From Holophagales bacterium (GTDB lineage: Bacteria > Acidobacteriota > Holophagae > Holophagales > Holophagaceae): a stretch of 6,602 nt of DNA. Position 1 is the first letter of the stretch; every line of letters starts with the position of its first letter. The translations under genes and the position numbers were made by a program. This document shows positions 1 to 5,406 of this stretch, piece after piece. A model generated the notes under the pieces. That model was not told the origin of the DNA, made no database searches, and saw nothing but the letters and a program-made list of their open reading frames with translations. The stretch is from the NCBI GenBank assembly GCA_031256155.1, contig JAIRRD010000269.1, positions 1 to 6,602 on the forward strand. The letters run 5' to 3'.

Positions 1-225
1 GTGCGAGACCAGCCATGACTTGACTGCCGTAAACGCTGGCAGCGCGTCCGGAACATCGGCACCTGCCGGAATATTAGTGGGCGCAAAGCCTTCAAAAACC
101 CACTTCAGACTGCCCACCAGCAGAGTCTGCAACAGACCCGCTAGCACCGCCAGCGCGGCCCCGGCCAGAATCAACCCCAGGTTTGGGCGTAAATGCTCTC
201 TAAAGAAGCGGGAAAGAGTTTCCAT
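1..225 (-). CDS. N-terminal fragment of a membrane protein, probably an MsbA-like ABC exporter (partial, runs off the left edge)
   Basis: Seen: an open minus-strand frame starts with ATG at 225-223 and stays open for 75 codons to base 1. It begins METLSRFFREHLRPN, followed by a strongly hydrophobic Leu/Ala/Gly-rich segment at about residues 16-41, one transmembrane helix. A more polar Pro-rich stretch follows, as in a first periplasmic loop. Known: exporters of the MsbA/lipid A flippase type start with a short basic cytoplasmic helix ending in 'LRP' just before TM1, and have a similar TM1. Inferred: a fused permease-ATPase acting in the inner membrane, possibly lipid A or glycolipid export. 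The ATPase motifs lie outside the window, so another polytopic membrane protein is possible. There is no clear Shine-Dalgarno before the ATG. The gene follows the toxin gene on the same strand after 54 bases. Its GC-rich codon use contrasts with the AT-rich TA genes. Confidence 0.6.
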   Translation of the reverse strand, partial: METLSRFFREHLRPNLGLILAGAALAVLAGLLQTLLVGSLKWVFEGFAPTNIPAGADVPDALPAFTAVKSWLVSH

Positions 226-240
226 AATTTCAGTATAGCT

Positions 241-269
241 ATTATAATAGTCTAACTTATAGACCAAAA
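241..269 (-). promoter_or_regulatory. possible promoter of the MsbA-like gene
   Basis: Read on the minus strand, a perfect TATAAT lies at 246-241, inside a perfect 12-bp palindrome (CTATTATAATAG, 239-250). The -35 is poor: TTTTGG at a 17-bp spacing, or TTGGTC at 15 bp. A start about 7 bases past the -10 would leave a leader of only about 9 bases before the ATG at 225, which fits the missing ribosome binding site. The palindrome also puts a TATAAT on the plus strand, where no gene follows. This is an inference from motif match only. Confidence 0.3.
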
Positions 270-279
270 ACAGTATAAC

Positions 280-669
280 TCACCAAAGCAGAGACACATT
301 GTATTTATGAAAGTTTTCATCAGCAGCAGTAATTATAGACATTTCTTCGACAATCGCTGTTGCCAGAATGAGCCTGTCAAACGGGTCTTTATGGTAATCC
401 GGTAATACTGATAGTTGGTGCAAATAGTTCTTTTCGATGGATAACATTAGAAATCCATTTTCATCAATTATTCTGAAAAATTCCAGTAGTCCTCCATCAA
501 TGCGGAGTTTTTTTGTGCCAAGTTTTATTGCAACTTCCAAAGCAGAGGCAATGCTGACATATTTCTCTGCTGTTTTATCCAAAACAATATTTTTTACCTT
601 ATTTGAAAGCATGGTTGAATTTTCTGCAATCCACAGAACAACATGAGTATCCAACAATACTTTTATCAT
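280..669 (-). CDS. vapC: PIN-domain toxin, VapC family
   Basis: Seen: a 129-residue protein starting MIKVLLDTHVVLWIA. The PIN acidic residues are visible: Asp7 (LLDTHV), Glu45 (SALEVAIK), Asp95/Asp98 (HKDPFDRLILATA) and Asp117 (ITAADENF). The length is normal for a single-domain PIN protein. Known: VapC toxins are Mg-dependent ribonucleases that cut tRNA or rRNA and are held inactive by the partner antitoxin. The LLDTHVxLW start and H-DPFDR motif belong to the VapC branch often paired with Phd-, AbrB- or DUF2281-type antitoxins. Context: it is the second gene of a two-gene operon. Its ATG overlaps the antitoxin stop in TAATG, so translation is probably coupled, which would keep toxin output below that of the antitoxin. 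All catalytic positions look intact, so an active toxin is likely. The RNA target cannot be predicted. Confidence 0.9.
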   Translation of the reverse strand: MIKVLLDTHVVLWIAENSTMLSNKVKNIVLDKTAEKYVSIASALEVAIKLGTKKLRIDGGLLEFFRIIDENGFLMLSIEKNYLHQLSVLPDYHKDPFDRLILATAIVEEMSIITAADENFHKYNVSLLW

Positions 670-923
670 TACACATAATCCTTAAATTCTTCCATTGGTT
701 CATTAAAATTTGCGGCCATTGAAATTTTACCTTCCCACCCTCCAAGTTTGGCGTATTTTACTTTTGGTTTGGAAATTTCAAATGGTATGCCTTGCGTGTA
801 AACAATCTGACTAATAAACACGTTGATAGCTGTAGTCATGTCCAACCCTAAGTCGGCAAGCACCGTCTGAGCTTTCGCTTTCAATTCACTGTCTATACGT
901 ACATTGATATTTGTGGAGGGCAT
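669..923 (-). CDS. type II antitoxin, RelB/DinJ-like N-terminus with a VapB/DUF2281-like tail
   Basis: Seen: an 84-residue protein. Residues 1-50 (TNINVRIDSELKAKAQTVLADLG, LDMTTAINVFISQIV, GIPFEI) match the ribbon-helix-helix DNA-binding pattern of RelB/DinJ antitoxins: a beta strand NINVRID followed by two helices. Residues 56-84 (KYAKLGGWEGKISMAANFNEP, then MEEFKDYV) resemble the C-terminal tail of antitoxins that bind PIN toxins ('GxxKGKIxMxxDFDEPLEDFKDY'). Start: ATG at 923-921 is preceded by AAGGAG (934-929) five bases upstream. Role: it neutralises the PIN toxin with its tail, and the dimeric N-terminus probably represses its own promoter, more strongly when bound to toxin. The overlap with the toxin gene is one base. 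The pairing of a RelB/DinJ-type head with a PIN toxin is less usual than RelB with RelE/YafQ. Confidence 0.85.
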   Translation of the reverse strand: MPSTNINVRIDSELKAKAQTVLADLGLDMTTAINVFISQIVYTQGIPFEISKPKVKYAKLGGWEGKISMAANFNEPMEEFKDYV

Positions 924-947
924 GATTGCTCCTTGTCTGAAGAAATT

Positions 948-976
948 ATTTTATCACATTGTGCGCAAGTTGTCAA
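948..976 (-). promoter_or_regulatory. promoter of the toxin-antitoxin operon, with possible operator
   Basis: On the minus strand a perfect -35 TTGACA (976-971) is followed after exactly 17 bases by TAAAAT (953-948). A TG one base upstream of the -10 makes it an extended -10. The start would fall near 941, giving a leader of about 18 bases that contains the AAGGAG site. Inside the spacer, next to the -10, lies the inverted repeat CACA-A-TGTG (963-955). It is a reasonable candidate operator for antitoxin autorepression, but that role is inferred only from position and symmetry. Confidence 0.7.
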
Positions 977-1027
977 TACACATCAAAAAAGTAACGTAGA
1001 TTCTACAAAGCAATTCAGAGATGGAGG

Positions 1028-1036
1028 TGCTATAAT
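1028..1036 (+). promoter_or_regulatory. extended -10 promoter of the glycan operon
   Basis: TGCTATAAT at 1028-1036 is a perfect extended -10 element. No good -35 sits 16-18 bases upstream, which is tolerated for extended -10 promoters. Transcription would start near 1043 and give a leader of about 57 bases to the rfbF-like ATG at 1100. The element is framed by the inverted repeat TGGAGG (1022-1027) and CCTCCA (1039-1044), which could be a regulator site. No ops/JUMPstart element (GGCGGTAG) is visible in the leader. Confidence 0.5.
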
Positions 1037-1099
1037 TCCCTCCAGTCCTTGCCTTTCAGACCGAGGGCCGTATTTTGAACGATAACCACAGGAAGCTGA

Positions 1100-1876
1100 A
1101 TGAAAGTAGTTATTCTCGCCGGTGGGCTGGGTACGCGAATATCTGAGGAATCCCACCTGCGCCCCAAGCCCATGATAGAAATCGGCGATATGCCCATTCT
1201 GTGGCACATTATGAAAATTTATTCTTTTTTTGGCTTTAATGAATTCATAATATGCTGCGGGTATAAAGGCTATATCATTAAAGAGTACTTCGCCAATTAC
1301 TACCTGCATCGCTCCGATGTCACCTTCGATTTTTCCGCAGAAAACAATATGGTCATCCACAGTAGCATATCTGAGCCGTGGCGCGTAACCATTGTTGACA
1401 CCGGCCTCAGCACTCAGACCGGCGGACGTATCAAGCGTATCAAGTCCTATGTTGATAATGAATCTTTTATGATGACTTATGGCGACGGCGTTGCCGATAT
1501 AGATATCAAGGCATTACTAGAGCAACACAAGGCTTCCGGTATGGTAGCCACGCTCACAGCTGTCCAGCCCTCAGGTCGCTACGGTGTACTTGATTTGGAC
1601 GAGAATAAAAACTGTGTAATTGGCTTCCGCGAAAAGGCAAAAGAGGATTCCAACTGGATCAACGCCGGGTTCATGGTTCTGGAGCCGGATATATTTAACT
1701 ATCTTGACGGAAATTCCTGCATCTTTGAGAGGAAGCCGCTGGAGACACTGAGCTTGGAGAAAAAACTGGGTGTCTATCGTCACCACACTTACTGGCAATG
1801 CATGGATACACAGCGTGATAGGGACGCACTGGAGTATTTGTGGAACAGAGGGAACGCTCCTTGGAAAATGGATTAG
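1100..1876 (+). CDS. rfbF: glucose-1-phosphate cytidylyltransferase
   Basis: Makes CDP-glucose and pyrophosphate from CTP and alpha-D-glucose 1-phosphate, the first step to CDP-linked (di)deoxyhexoses of O-antigens; it acts in the cytoplasm. Seen: 258 residues, full family length. The nucleotidyltransferase signature LAGGLGTRISEE is at 6-17, the substrate lysine is in RPKPMIEIGDMPILWHIM (21-38), and YGDGVAD (127-133) holds the metal-binding Asp129. QPSGRYGVL is at 156-164, INAGFMVLEP at 187-196, and YWQCMDTQRD (231-240) holds the second metal Asp236. These family-specific stretches separate it from thymidylyl- and mannosyl-type relatives. Start: AGGAAG at 1090-1095 is four bases before the ATG. 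It is the first gene of a four-gene plus-strand operon, and its stop codon overlaps the ribosome site of the next gene. No CDP-glucose 4,6-dehydratase (rfbG) is in the window, so the final sugar is unknown. The alternative name is ddhA. Confidence 0.93.
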   Translation: MKVVILAGGLGTRISEESHLRPKPMIEIGDMPILWHIMKIYSFFGFNEFIICCGYKGYIIKEYFANYYLHRSDVTFDFSAENNMVIHSSISEPWRVTIVDTGLSTQTGGRIKRIKSYVDNESFMMTYGDGVADIDIKALLEQHKASGMVATLTAVQPSGRYGVLDLDENKNCVIGFREKAKEDSNWINAGFMVLEPDIFNYLDGNSCIFERKPLETLSLEKKLGVYRHHTYWQCMDTQRDRDALEYLWNRGNAPWKMD

Positions 1877-1887
1877 GAGAACAATTA

Positions 1888-3168
1888 ATGAATTCATTCC
1901 AGAAAATTTCGTCATTGGTTGTTATCTGGAGTGTTGGAAATTATGCCAGAGAATATTTCCCGATGCTCAATGAAAAATACGCGCCCGTAGCCTTTGGCGA
2001 TAACGATGCAAAAAAGCATGCTACAGATCTTTTTGGGATACCAATCCTCTCATTTGAGGAAATTGAAGCGCGACACCCTGGTTGTTTGTACTATATTGCG
2101 GCAGATGAGATTAATTACTTAAACGTGCTGAATTCGTTAATTGAAAAAGGTGTCACTCGTTCCCGAATAATTATAGAAGAATACAAAGAATATAAAAGCT
2201 GTCTATTTCTTGAAAATTATATGTGTTATGAAAATTATTCTGTAGATACGGAGTGGAGTTTACAATTTTGCTGTGCAAACTCAGACGGCAGCAACAAGAG
2301 TCCACTTGTGCGTGGCAGAGATTACGAAGAAGCGGTGTATAATTTCTTTGCTATGCGAGATAGAATTATTGATGAATTAAATTCCTCAAGTAATTTTATG
2401 CCAAGCCCCTGTTTGAATTGTTGTATGGTAAACATGGGTAGTTGGCGCACTGACAGAGAAATACGAAGATTTGTACTTTCTTACCCTGGCACATGTAATT
2501 TTAGATGCGTGTATTGTTGCATAAATGACATGATTAATTGTAATTCGAATAAAATTAATGACATTAACAGACTTACTGAAGAATCGTTGAGATTTCTTAA
2601 ATTTCTGAGAGACAAACATTACATCAACAAACATACACACATCACTATAAACAGCGGAGAAATATTAATTCATACCATGCGCGATAAAATATTGGAAGCA
2701 TTAGAAGACAATCCTTGTTTTATTAATTCAAATATAAGCCAATATAATGAAAAATTAGCTAAAATTTTATCAATTAAGGGAAATGCCTTGAAAACAAGTC
2801 TGGATGCGGGTACGCCTGAGACTTTTGCTAAAATTAAAAGTGTTGATTTATTTGATAAAGTGTGTCAAAATTTGTGCCGATATGCTTCACAAACACATGT
2901 CATACTGCAATATATTTTTTTGCCTGGTATAAACGATAATGAACGAGATATAGATGGTTTTATTGCCATATTGCAAAAAAATGAAATTAAAAATGTGCAA
3001 ATAAAAAGTGACATGAACAATACGCTAAAACTTAATAAAAATACTATAAATATGATCATTCGTTTGACACATAACGCACAAAAAATTGGAATCAATATAT
3101 CATATGTATTATCGCCTTTTCAAAAACAACAAATAGAGAATAAACTAAAAGCCCTTGCAAAACCTTGA
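1888..3168 (+). CDS. radical SAM protein with N-terminal Rossmann-like domain and cysteine-rich segment
   Basis: Seen: 426 residues from ATG 1888. That start follows AGGAG (1875-1879), which overlaps the upstream stop; a start at 1840 would lie inside rfbF and lacks a better site. Residues 8-98 form a Rossmann-like unit (VVIWSVGNYAREYF, FGDNDAKKHATDLFGIPILS, LYYIAADE). Residues 125-180 hold FCC (127-129) and PCLNCC (174-179), a SPASM-like cysteine segment placed before the core. The radical SAM CxxxCxxC is Cys203, Cys207, Cys210, with NSGEIL (255-260), SLDAGTPETFAKIK (304-317) and LPGINDNERD (345-354) as later core strands. No cysteine follows residue 330, so there is no C-terminal SPASM domain. 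Known: such enzymes cleave SAM at a 4Fe-4S cluster to start radical chemistry. Inferred: modification of a sugar, glycan or related carrier in this operon; substrate and reaction are unknown. Base composition is far more AT-rich than both neighbours, mostly in the last two thirds. Confidence 0.88.
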   Translation: MNSFQKISSLVVIWSVGNYAREYFPMLNEKYAPVAFGDNDAKKHATDLFGIPILSFEEIEARHPGCLYYIAADEINYLNVLNSLIEKGVTRSRIIIEEYKEYKSCLFLENYMCYENYSVDTEWSLQFCCANSDGSNKSPLVRGRDYEEAVYNFFAMRDRIIDELNSSSNFMPSPCLNCCMVNMGSWRTDREIRRFVLSYPGTCNFRCVYCCINDMINCNSNKINDINRLTEESLRFLKFLRDKHYINKHTHITINSGEILIHTMRDKILEALEDNPCFINSNISQYNEKLAKILSIKGNALKTSLDAGTPETFAKIKSVDLFDKVCQNLCRYASQTHVILQYIFLPGINDNERDIDGFIAILQKNEIKNVQIKSDMNNTLKLNKNTINMIIRLTHNAQKIGINISYVLSPFQKQQIENKLKALAKP

Positions 3169-3199
3169 AAGACTACTACAATTAGCATAATGGGAACTA

Positions 3200-4102
3200 A
3201 TGATCAGCGTACTAATGCTAACCTATAATCGCCATGCCCTTGTCGGACGGGCTGTTGAGAGTGTACTCGCCCAGACATTCAGGGACTTCGAGTACATCAT
3301 CGTTGACAACGGCTCCACAGATAACAGCGGCGCGATAGTGGACGAATATGCCAAAAGAGACAGCCGTATTCGCGTGATTCACCGCGAGCGTGGTAATATC
3401 GGTAGCGGACGCAATGCGGCTCTGGATGCAGCCGGGGGCGAATACATAGCTTTCATTGACGATGATGATTGGTGTGAGCCGGATTTCCTTGAGTTTCTCT
3501 ACAACCTTGCAGTGGATAACTATGCGGAAGTGGCAATTTGCGGCGCTACTGACAAGGCATTTGACGAAAAACTAATAATGACGGCTGAGAAGGCCCTCAT
3601 TGAGCTGATGTGGCGCAAGCGCTACAACATGGCCTTTCCCACCAAGCTGTTCAAAGCCGAGATGGTGGAAAAACTACGCTTTCCTGAAGAAGGGGCATAT
3701 GATGACATAGCCCTGATGTACCGACTGCTGGCCCTGCCAAAGCGCGTAGCCTATCATGGCCTGCCAAAGTACACCTTTTACAGACACGAAACCAACAATT
3801 CTGCTTGGACTACAGACCACACTCTCTTAAACGCAGAAACACTAGACGAGTATTTACACGCCTACCGCGAGCGTACAGAGTGGCTGAGCGATCTCTTCCC
3901 CAACAGCGCCGCAGCGTTCCGCTATTTCGAGTGGTCATTCATGATTTCAATGGTGGAAAAGATAATCAGACTTAAAATATCCAACTGTGATGGTCAACTG
4001 GCGGACATGGTAAGTGAATTGCAAAAGTATAGGAGCGACTTTATGAATGGCGGCTTCGCGCTGGATTTTGAAAAAGAATGGATGAACACATATGTGCTTT
4101 GA
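3200..4102 (+). CDS. family 2 glycosyltransferase
   Basis: Transfers a sugar from a nucleotide donor to a growing glycan or lipid-linked acceptor at the cytoplasmic face of the inner membrane. Seen: 300 residues with a GT-A fold at the N-terminus. MISVLMLTYNRHALVGRAVESVLAQT covers 1-26 in family style, VDNGSTDNS is at 35-43, GSGRNAALDAAGGEYIAFID covers 68-87, and the metal-binding DDDDW (87-91) is the DXD region. EEGAYDDIAL (163-172) probably carries the catalytic-base Asp. Residues 215-300 are helical, with no clear transmembrane segment, so the enzyme is probably peripheral. Start: only a weak GGGAA lies six bases before ATG 3200, and the gap from the radical SAM gene is 31 bases. Codon use returns to GC-rich, unlike the gene before. 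The sugar donor cannot be predicted; CDP-, dTDP- and UDP-sugars are all possible. It overlaps the next gene by 11 bases. Confidence 0.93.
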   Translation: MISVLMLTYNRHALVGRAVESVLAQTFRDFEYIIVDNGSTDNSGAIVDEYAKRDSRIRVIHRERGNIGSGRNAALDAAGGEYIAFIDDDDWCEPDFLEFLYNLAVDNYAEVAICGATDKAFDEKLIMTAEKALIELMWRKRYNMAFPTKLFKAEMVEKLRFPEEGAYDDIALMYRLLALPKRVAYHGLPKYTFYRHETNNSAWTTDHTLLNAETLDEYLHAYRERTEWLSDLFPNSAAAFRYFEWSFMISMVEKIIRLKISNCDGQLADMVSELQKYRSDFMNGGFALDFEKEWMNTYVL

Positions 4103-5222
4103 ACAACACTACATGAGAATTTTAGTTGAGCGCAATGGCGGGGAAATTCTCCGTGCATTTGGCATGTTGAAGGACAGACTTGGCGACCTGTCACTTGCGC
4201 TGTATGGCGAAGCGCAGAGGTGCTGCGCGGTTATGGACGTTTGTGAGGAACTGGGCCTACCCGTTGCCTGCATTTGCGATACACAGGGCAGTAGCGGCGA
4301 GCACCGCGATTACTATGGTGTGCCCATTACAACCCCGGAAGCTCTGCAAAAAGAATTTGCAGATTCCATTGTGGCCGTTTGCCGCGAAGACGGGGTAGTG
4401 GCGGACTTGGCTAACAAGGGCCTGATACTTATACCGCCGGAATATTCAAAAATGCTCATGGTCTTTTCCAAAAGGCCTTCAATCAGGACATTCAGAGAAA
4501 ATTGTCTGGACGGCTATGCCTGGGCCTTTGATTTTTTCAAAGACGAAATCTCAAAACAGACCGTAGTGGACAGGCTCCGTCTCTACTTCTGCGGCAAGCC
4601 TATGCAGGCAAACACACAATGCGCGCTCTATTACGAGGACGGCTATATCAGCATTGGTGAAAATGAAGTCTTTGTTGATGGTGGCGCTTACAAAGGAGAG
4701 ACATCTCTTGGGTTTATCAAGAGGTTAAAATCCCAAAACTACGGTCATGCCCACATTTACGCATTTGAACCGGACACAAAGATGTACCCGCTAGCCGTTG
4801 AAAACCTGTCCCAATGCCCAAACACGACGGTTATACCCAAAGGGCTGTGGAGCGCAGAAGTAGAACTGAGCTTTTATGAAAGCAGTGCCACAGCGTCGTC
4901 TTCATTTCTCAATATGCCGGTGTCAAGCGCCGCCTTGGCAAAAGCACCCGTGACATCTCTGGACACTGTTTTTGCCGGTGTGCCTGATTCCGATCTACCC
5001 ACATTCATTAAGATGGACATAGAGGGCGCTGAAAAAGAAGCACTGACAGGCGCGGCAGATATAATCAGGCGCAAAAAGCCCAAACTGGCCATTTGCGCCT
5101 ATCACAAGCCCGAGGATGTATTTGAACTGCCGCAGACCATCCTGAACATACGCGATGACTACAGCTTCGCCCTGCGGCAGCACGAAAATGGAGTTTGGGA
5201 TACAATAATTTATGCTGTATAG
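4092..5222 (+). CDS. FkbM family methyltransferase with N-terminal Rossmann-like domain
   Basis: SAM-dependent methyltransferase, by family most likely O-methylating a sugar hydroxyl of a surface glycan. Seen: 376 residues. Residues 33-98 (LSLALYGEAQRCC, PVACICDTQ, YYGVPITTPEAL, SIVAVC) form a Rossmann-like unit. The FkbM methyltransferase domain covers about 185-376: motif I EVFVDGGAYKGETS (192-205), HIYAFEPDTKMYPLAVENL (221-239), VTSLDTV (287-293), FIKMDIEGAEKEAL (305-318) and KLAICAYHKPEDVFELP (331-347). All are well conserved, so it should be active. Start: ATG 4092 lies inside the glycosyltransferase gene (11-base overlap); ATG 4113 is an alternative. Neither has a good ribosome site, and coupling to the upstream stop is plausible. 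It is the last gene of the operon, and its stop codon lies within the first 20-bp repeat unit. Confidence 0.9.
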   Translation: MCFEQHYMRILVERNGGEILRAFGMLKDRLGDLSLALYGEAQRCCAVMDVCEELGLPVACICDTQGSSGEHRDYYGVPITTPEALQKEFADSIVAVCREDGVVADLANKGLILIPPEYSKMLMVFSKRPSIRTFRENCLDGYAWAFDFFKDEISKQTVVDRLRLYFCGKPMQANTQCALYYEDGYISIGENEVFVDGGAYKGETSLGFIKRLKSQNYGHAHIYAFEPDTKMYPLAVENLSQCPNTTVIPKGLWSAEVELSFYESSATASSSFLNMPVSSAALAKAPVTSLDTVFAGVPDSDLPTFIKMDIEGAEKEALTGAADIIRRKKPKLAICAYHKPEDVFELPQTILNIRDDYSFALRQHENGVWDTIIYAV

Positions 5223-5274
5223 CAGTTCAACTTATTGTATAGTCGTTTAACTTATTGCATGGTCATTTAACTTA
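5221..5274 (+). repeat. three tandem 20-bp imperfect repeat units
   Basis: Units start at 5221, 5241 and 5261. Units 1 and 2 agree at 16 of 20 positions (shared core TTNAACTTATTG). Unit 3 keeps only the first 14 bases (ends TCATTTAACTTA) and agrees with unit 2 at 12 of these. The period of 20-21 bases is about two helical turns. A trace of the unit's end (CTGTAT) precedes them at 5215-5220. The repeats begin at the FkbM stop codon and abut the following inverted repeat. Function is unknown: they could be iterated binding sites or a decayed repeat element. Confidence 0.7.
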
Positions 5275-5328
5275 AGAGTCTTTCAAACCTACAAAAAAAC
5301 ATCTGAGGTTTTGAAACTACTCTTTTAA
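5272..5328 (+). terminator. long imperfect inverted repeat, possible bidirectional transcription end
   Basis: Left arm 5272-5290 (TTAAGAGTCTTTCAAACCT) pairs with right arm 5306-5328, which starts AGGTTTTGAAA and ends with ACTCTTTTAA. There are ten inner pairs with one bulged T, a small internal mismatch, then six or more outer pairs; the loop is 15 bases. It lies right after the glycan operon and 79 bases before the next gene. The stem is AT-rich and lacks a clean U-run after it, so it is not a textbook intrinsic terminator. A recombination or mobile-element remnant is an alternative. Confidence 0.45.
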
Positions 5329-5383
5329 TCACTCTCATTTTACGTTCTAAAAAAGACTGGGCATCCCCATTTCCATTTTGGGA

Positions 5384-5400
5384 TAAAATCAACCAGAGGT
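5384..5400 (+). promoter_or_regulatory. leader of the S46 peptidase gene: possible -10 and ribosome binding site
   Basis: AGAGGT at 5395-5400 is a good Shine-Dalgarno site, six bases before ATG 5407, and fixes that start. TAAAAT at 5384-5389 could be a -10, but it leaves a very short leader and no -35 is recognisable 16-18 bases upstream. The inverted repeat ATCCC (5363-5367) / GGGAT (5380-5384) overlaps this element and may be chance. The rest of 5223-5406 holds the tandem repeats and hairpin and no gene. Confidence 0.4.
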
Positions 5401-5406
5401 AATCCT

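Noticed and set aside
20..238. Plus-strand open frame of 72 codons at the left edge
   Set aside because: It is antisense to the membrane protein fragment, whose hydrophobic helix is far more protein-like.
983..1360. Minus-strand open frame of 125 codons opposite the start of rfbF
   Set aside because: It lies mostly antisense to the highly conserved N-terminus of rfbF, resembles no family I know, and would cover the promoter and leader of the operon.
1840..1887. Earlier start for the radical SAM protein inside rfbF
   Set aside because: The extra 16 residues are charged and unlike the domain, and AGGAG is correctly spaced only for ATG 1888.
2850..3168. C-terminal SPASM/twitch domain on the radical SAM protein
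   Set aside because: No cysteine occurs after residue 330, so no cluster could be ligated there.
5221..5274. CRISPR array
   Set aside because: The units are directly adjacent without spacers, only 20 bp long and diverged, and no cas gene is nearby.
5223..5406. Small gene between FkbM and the peptidase
   Set aside because: No frame with a ribosome site and sensible composition was seen; the stretch is repeats and leader.
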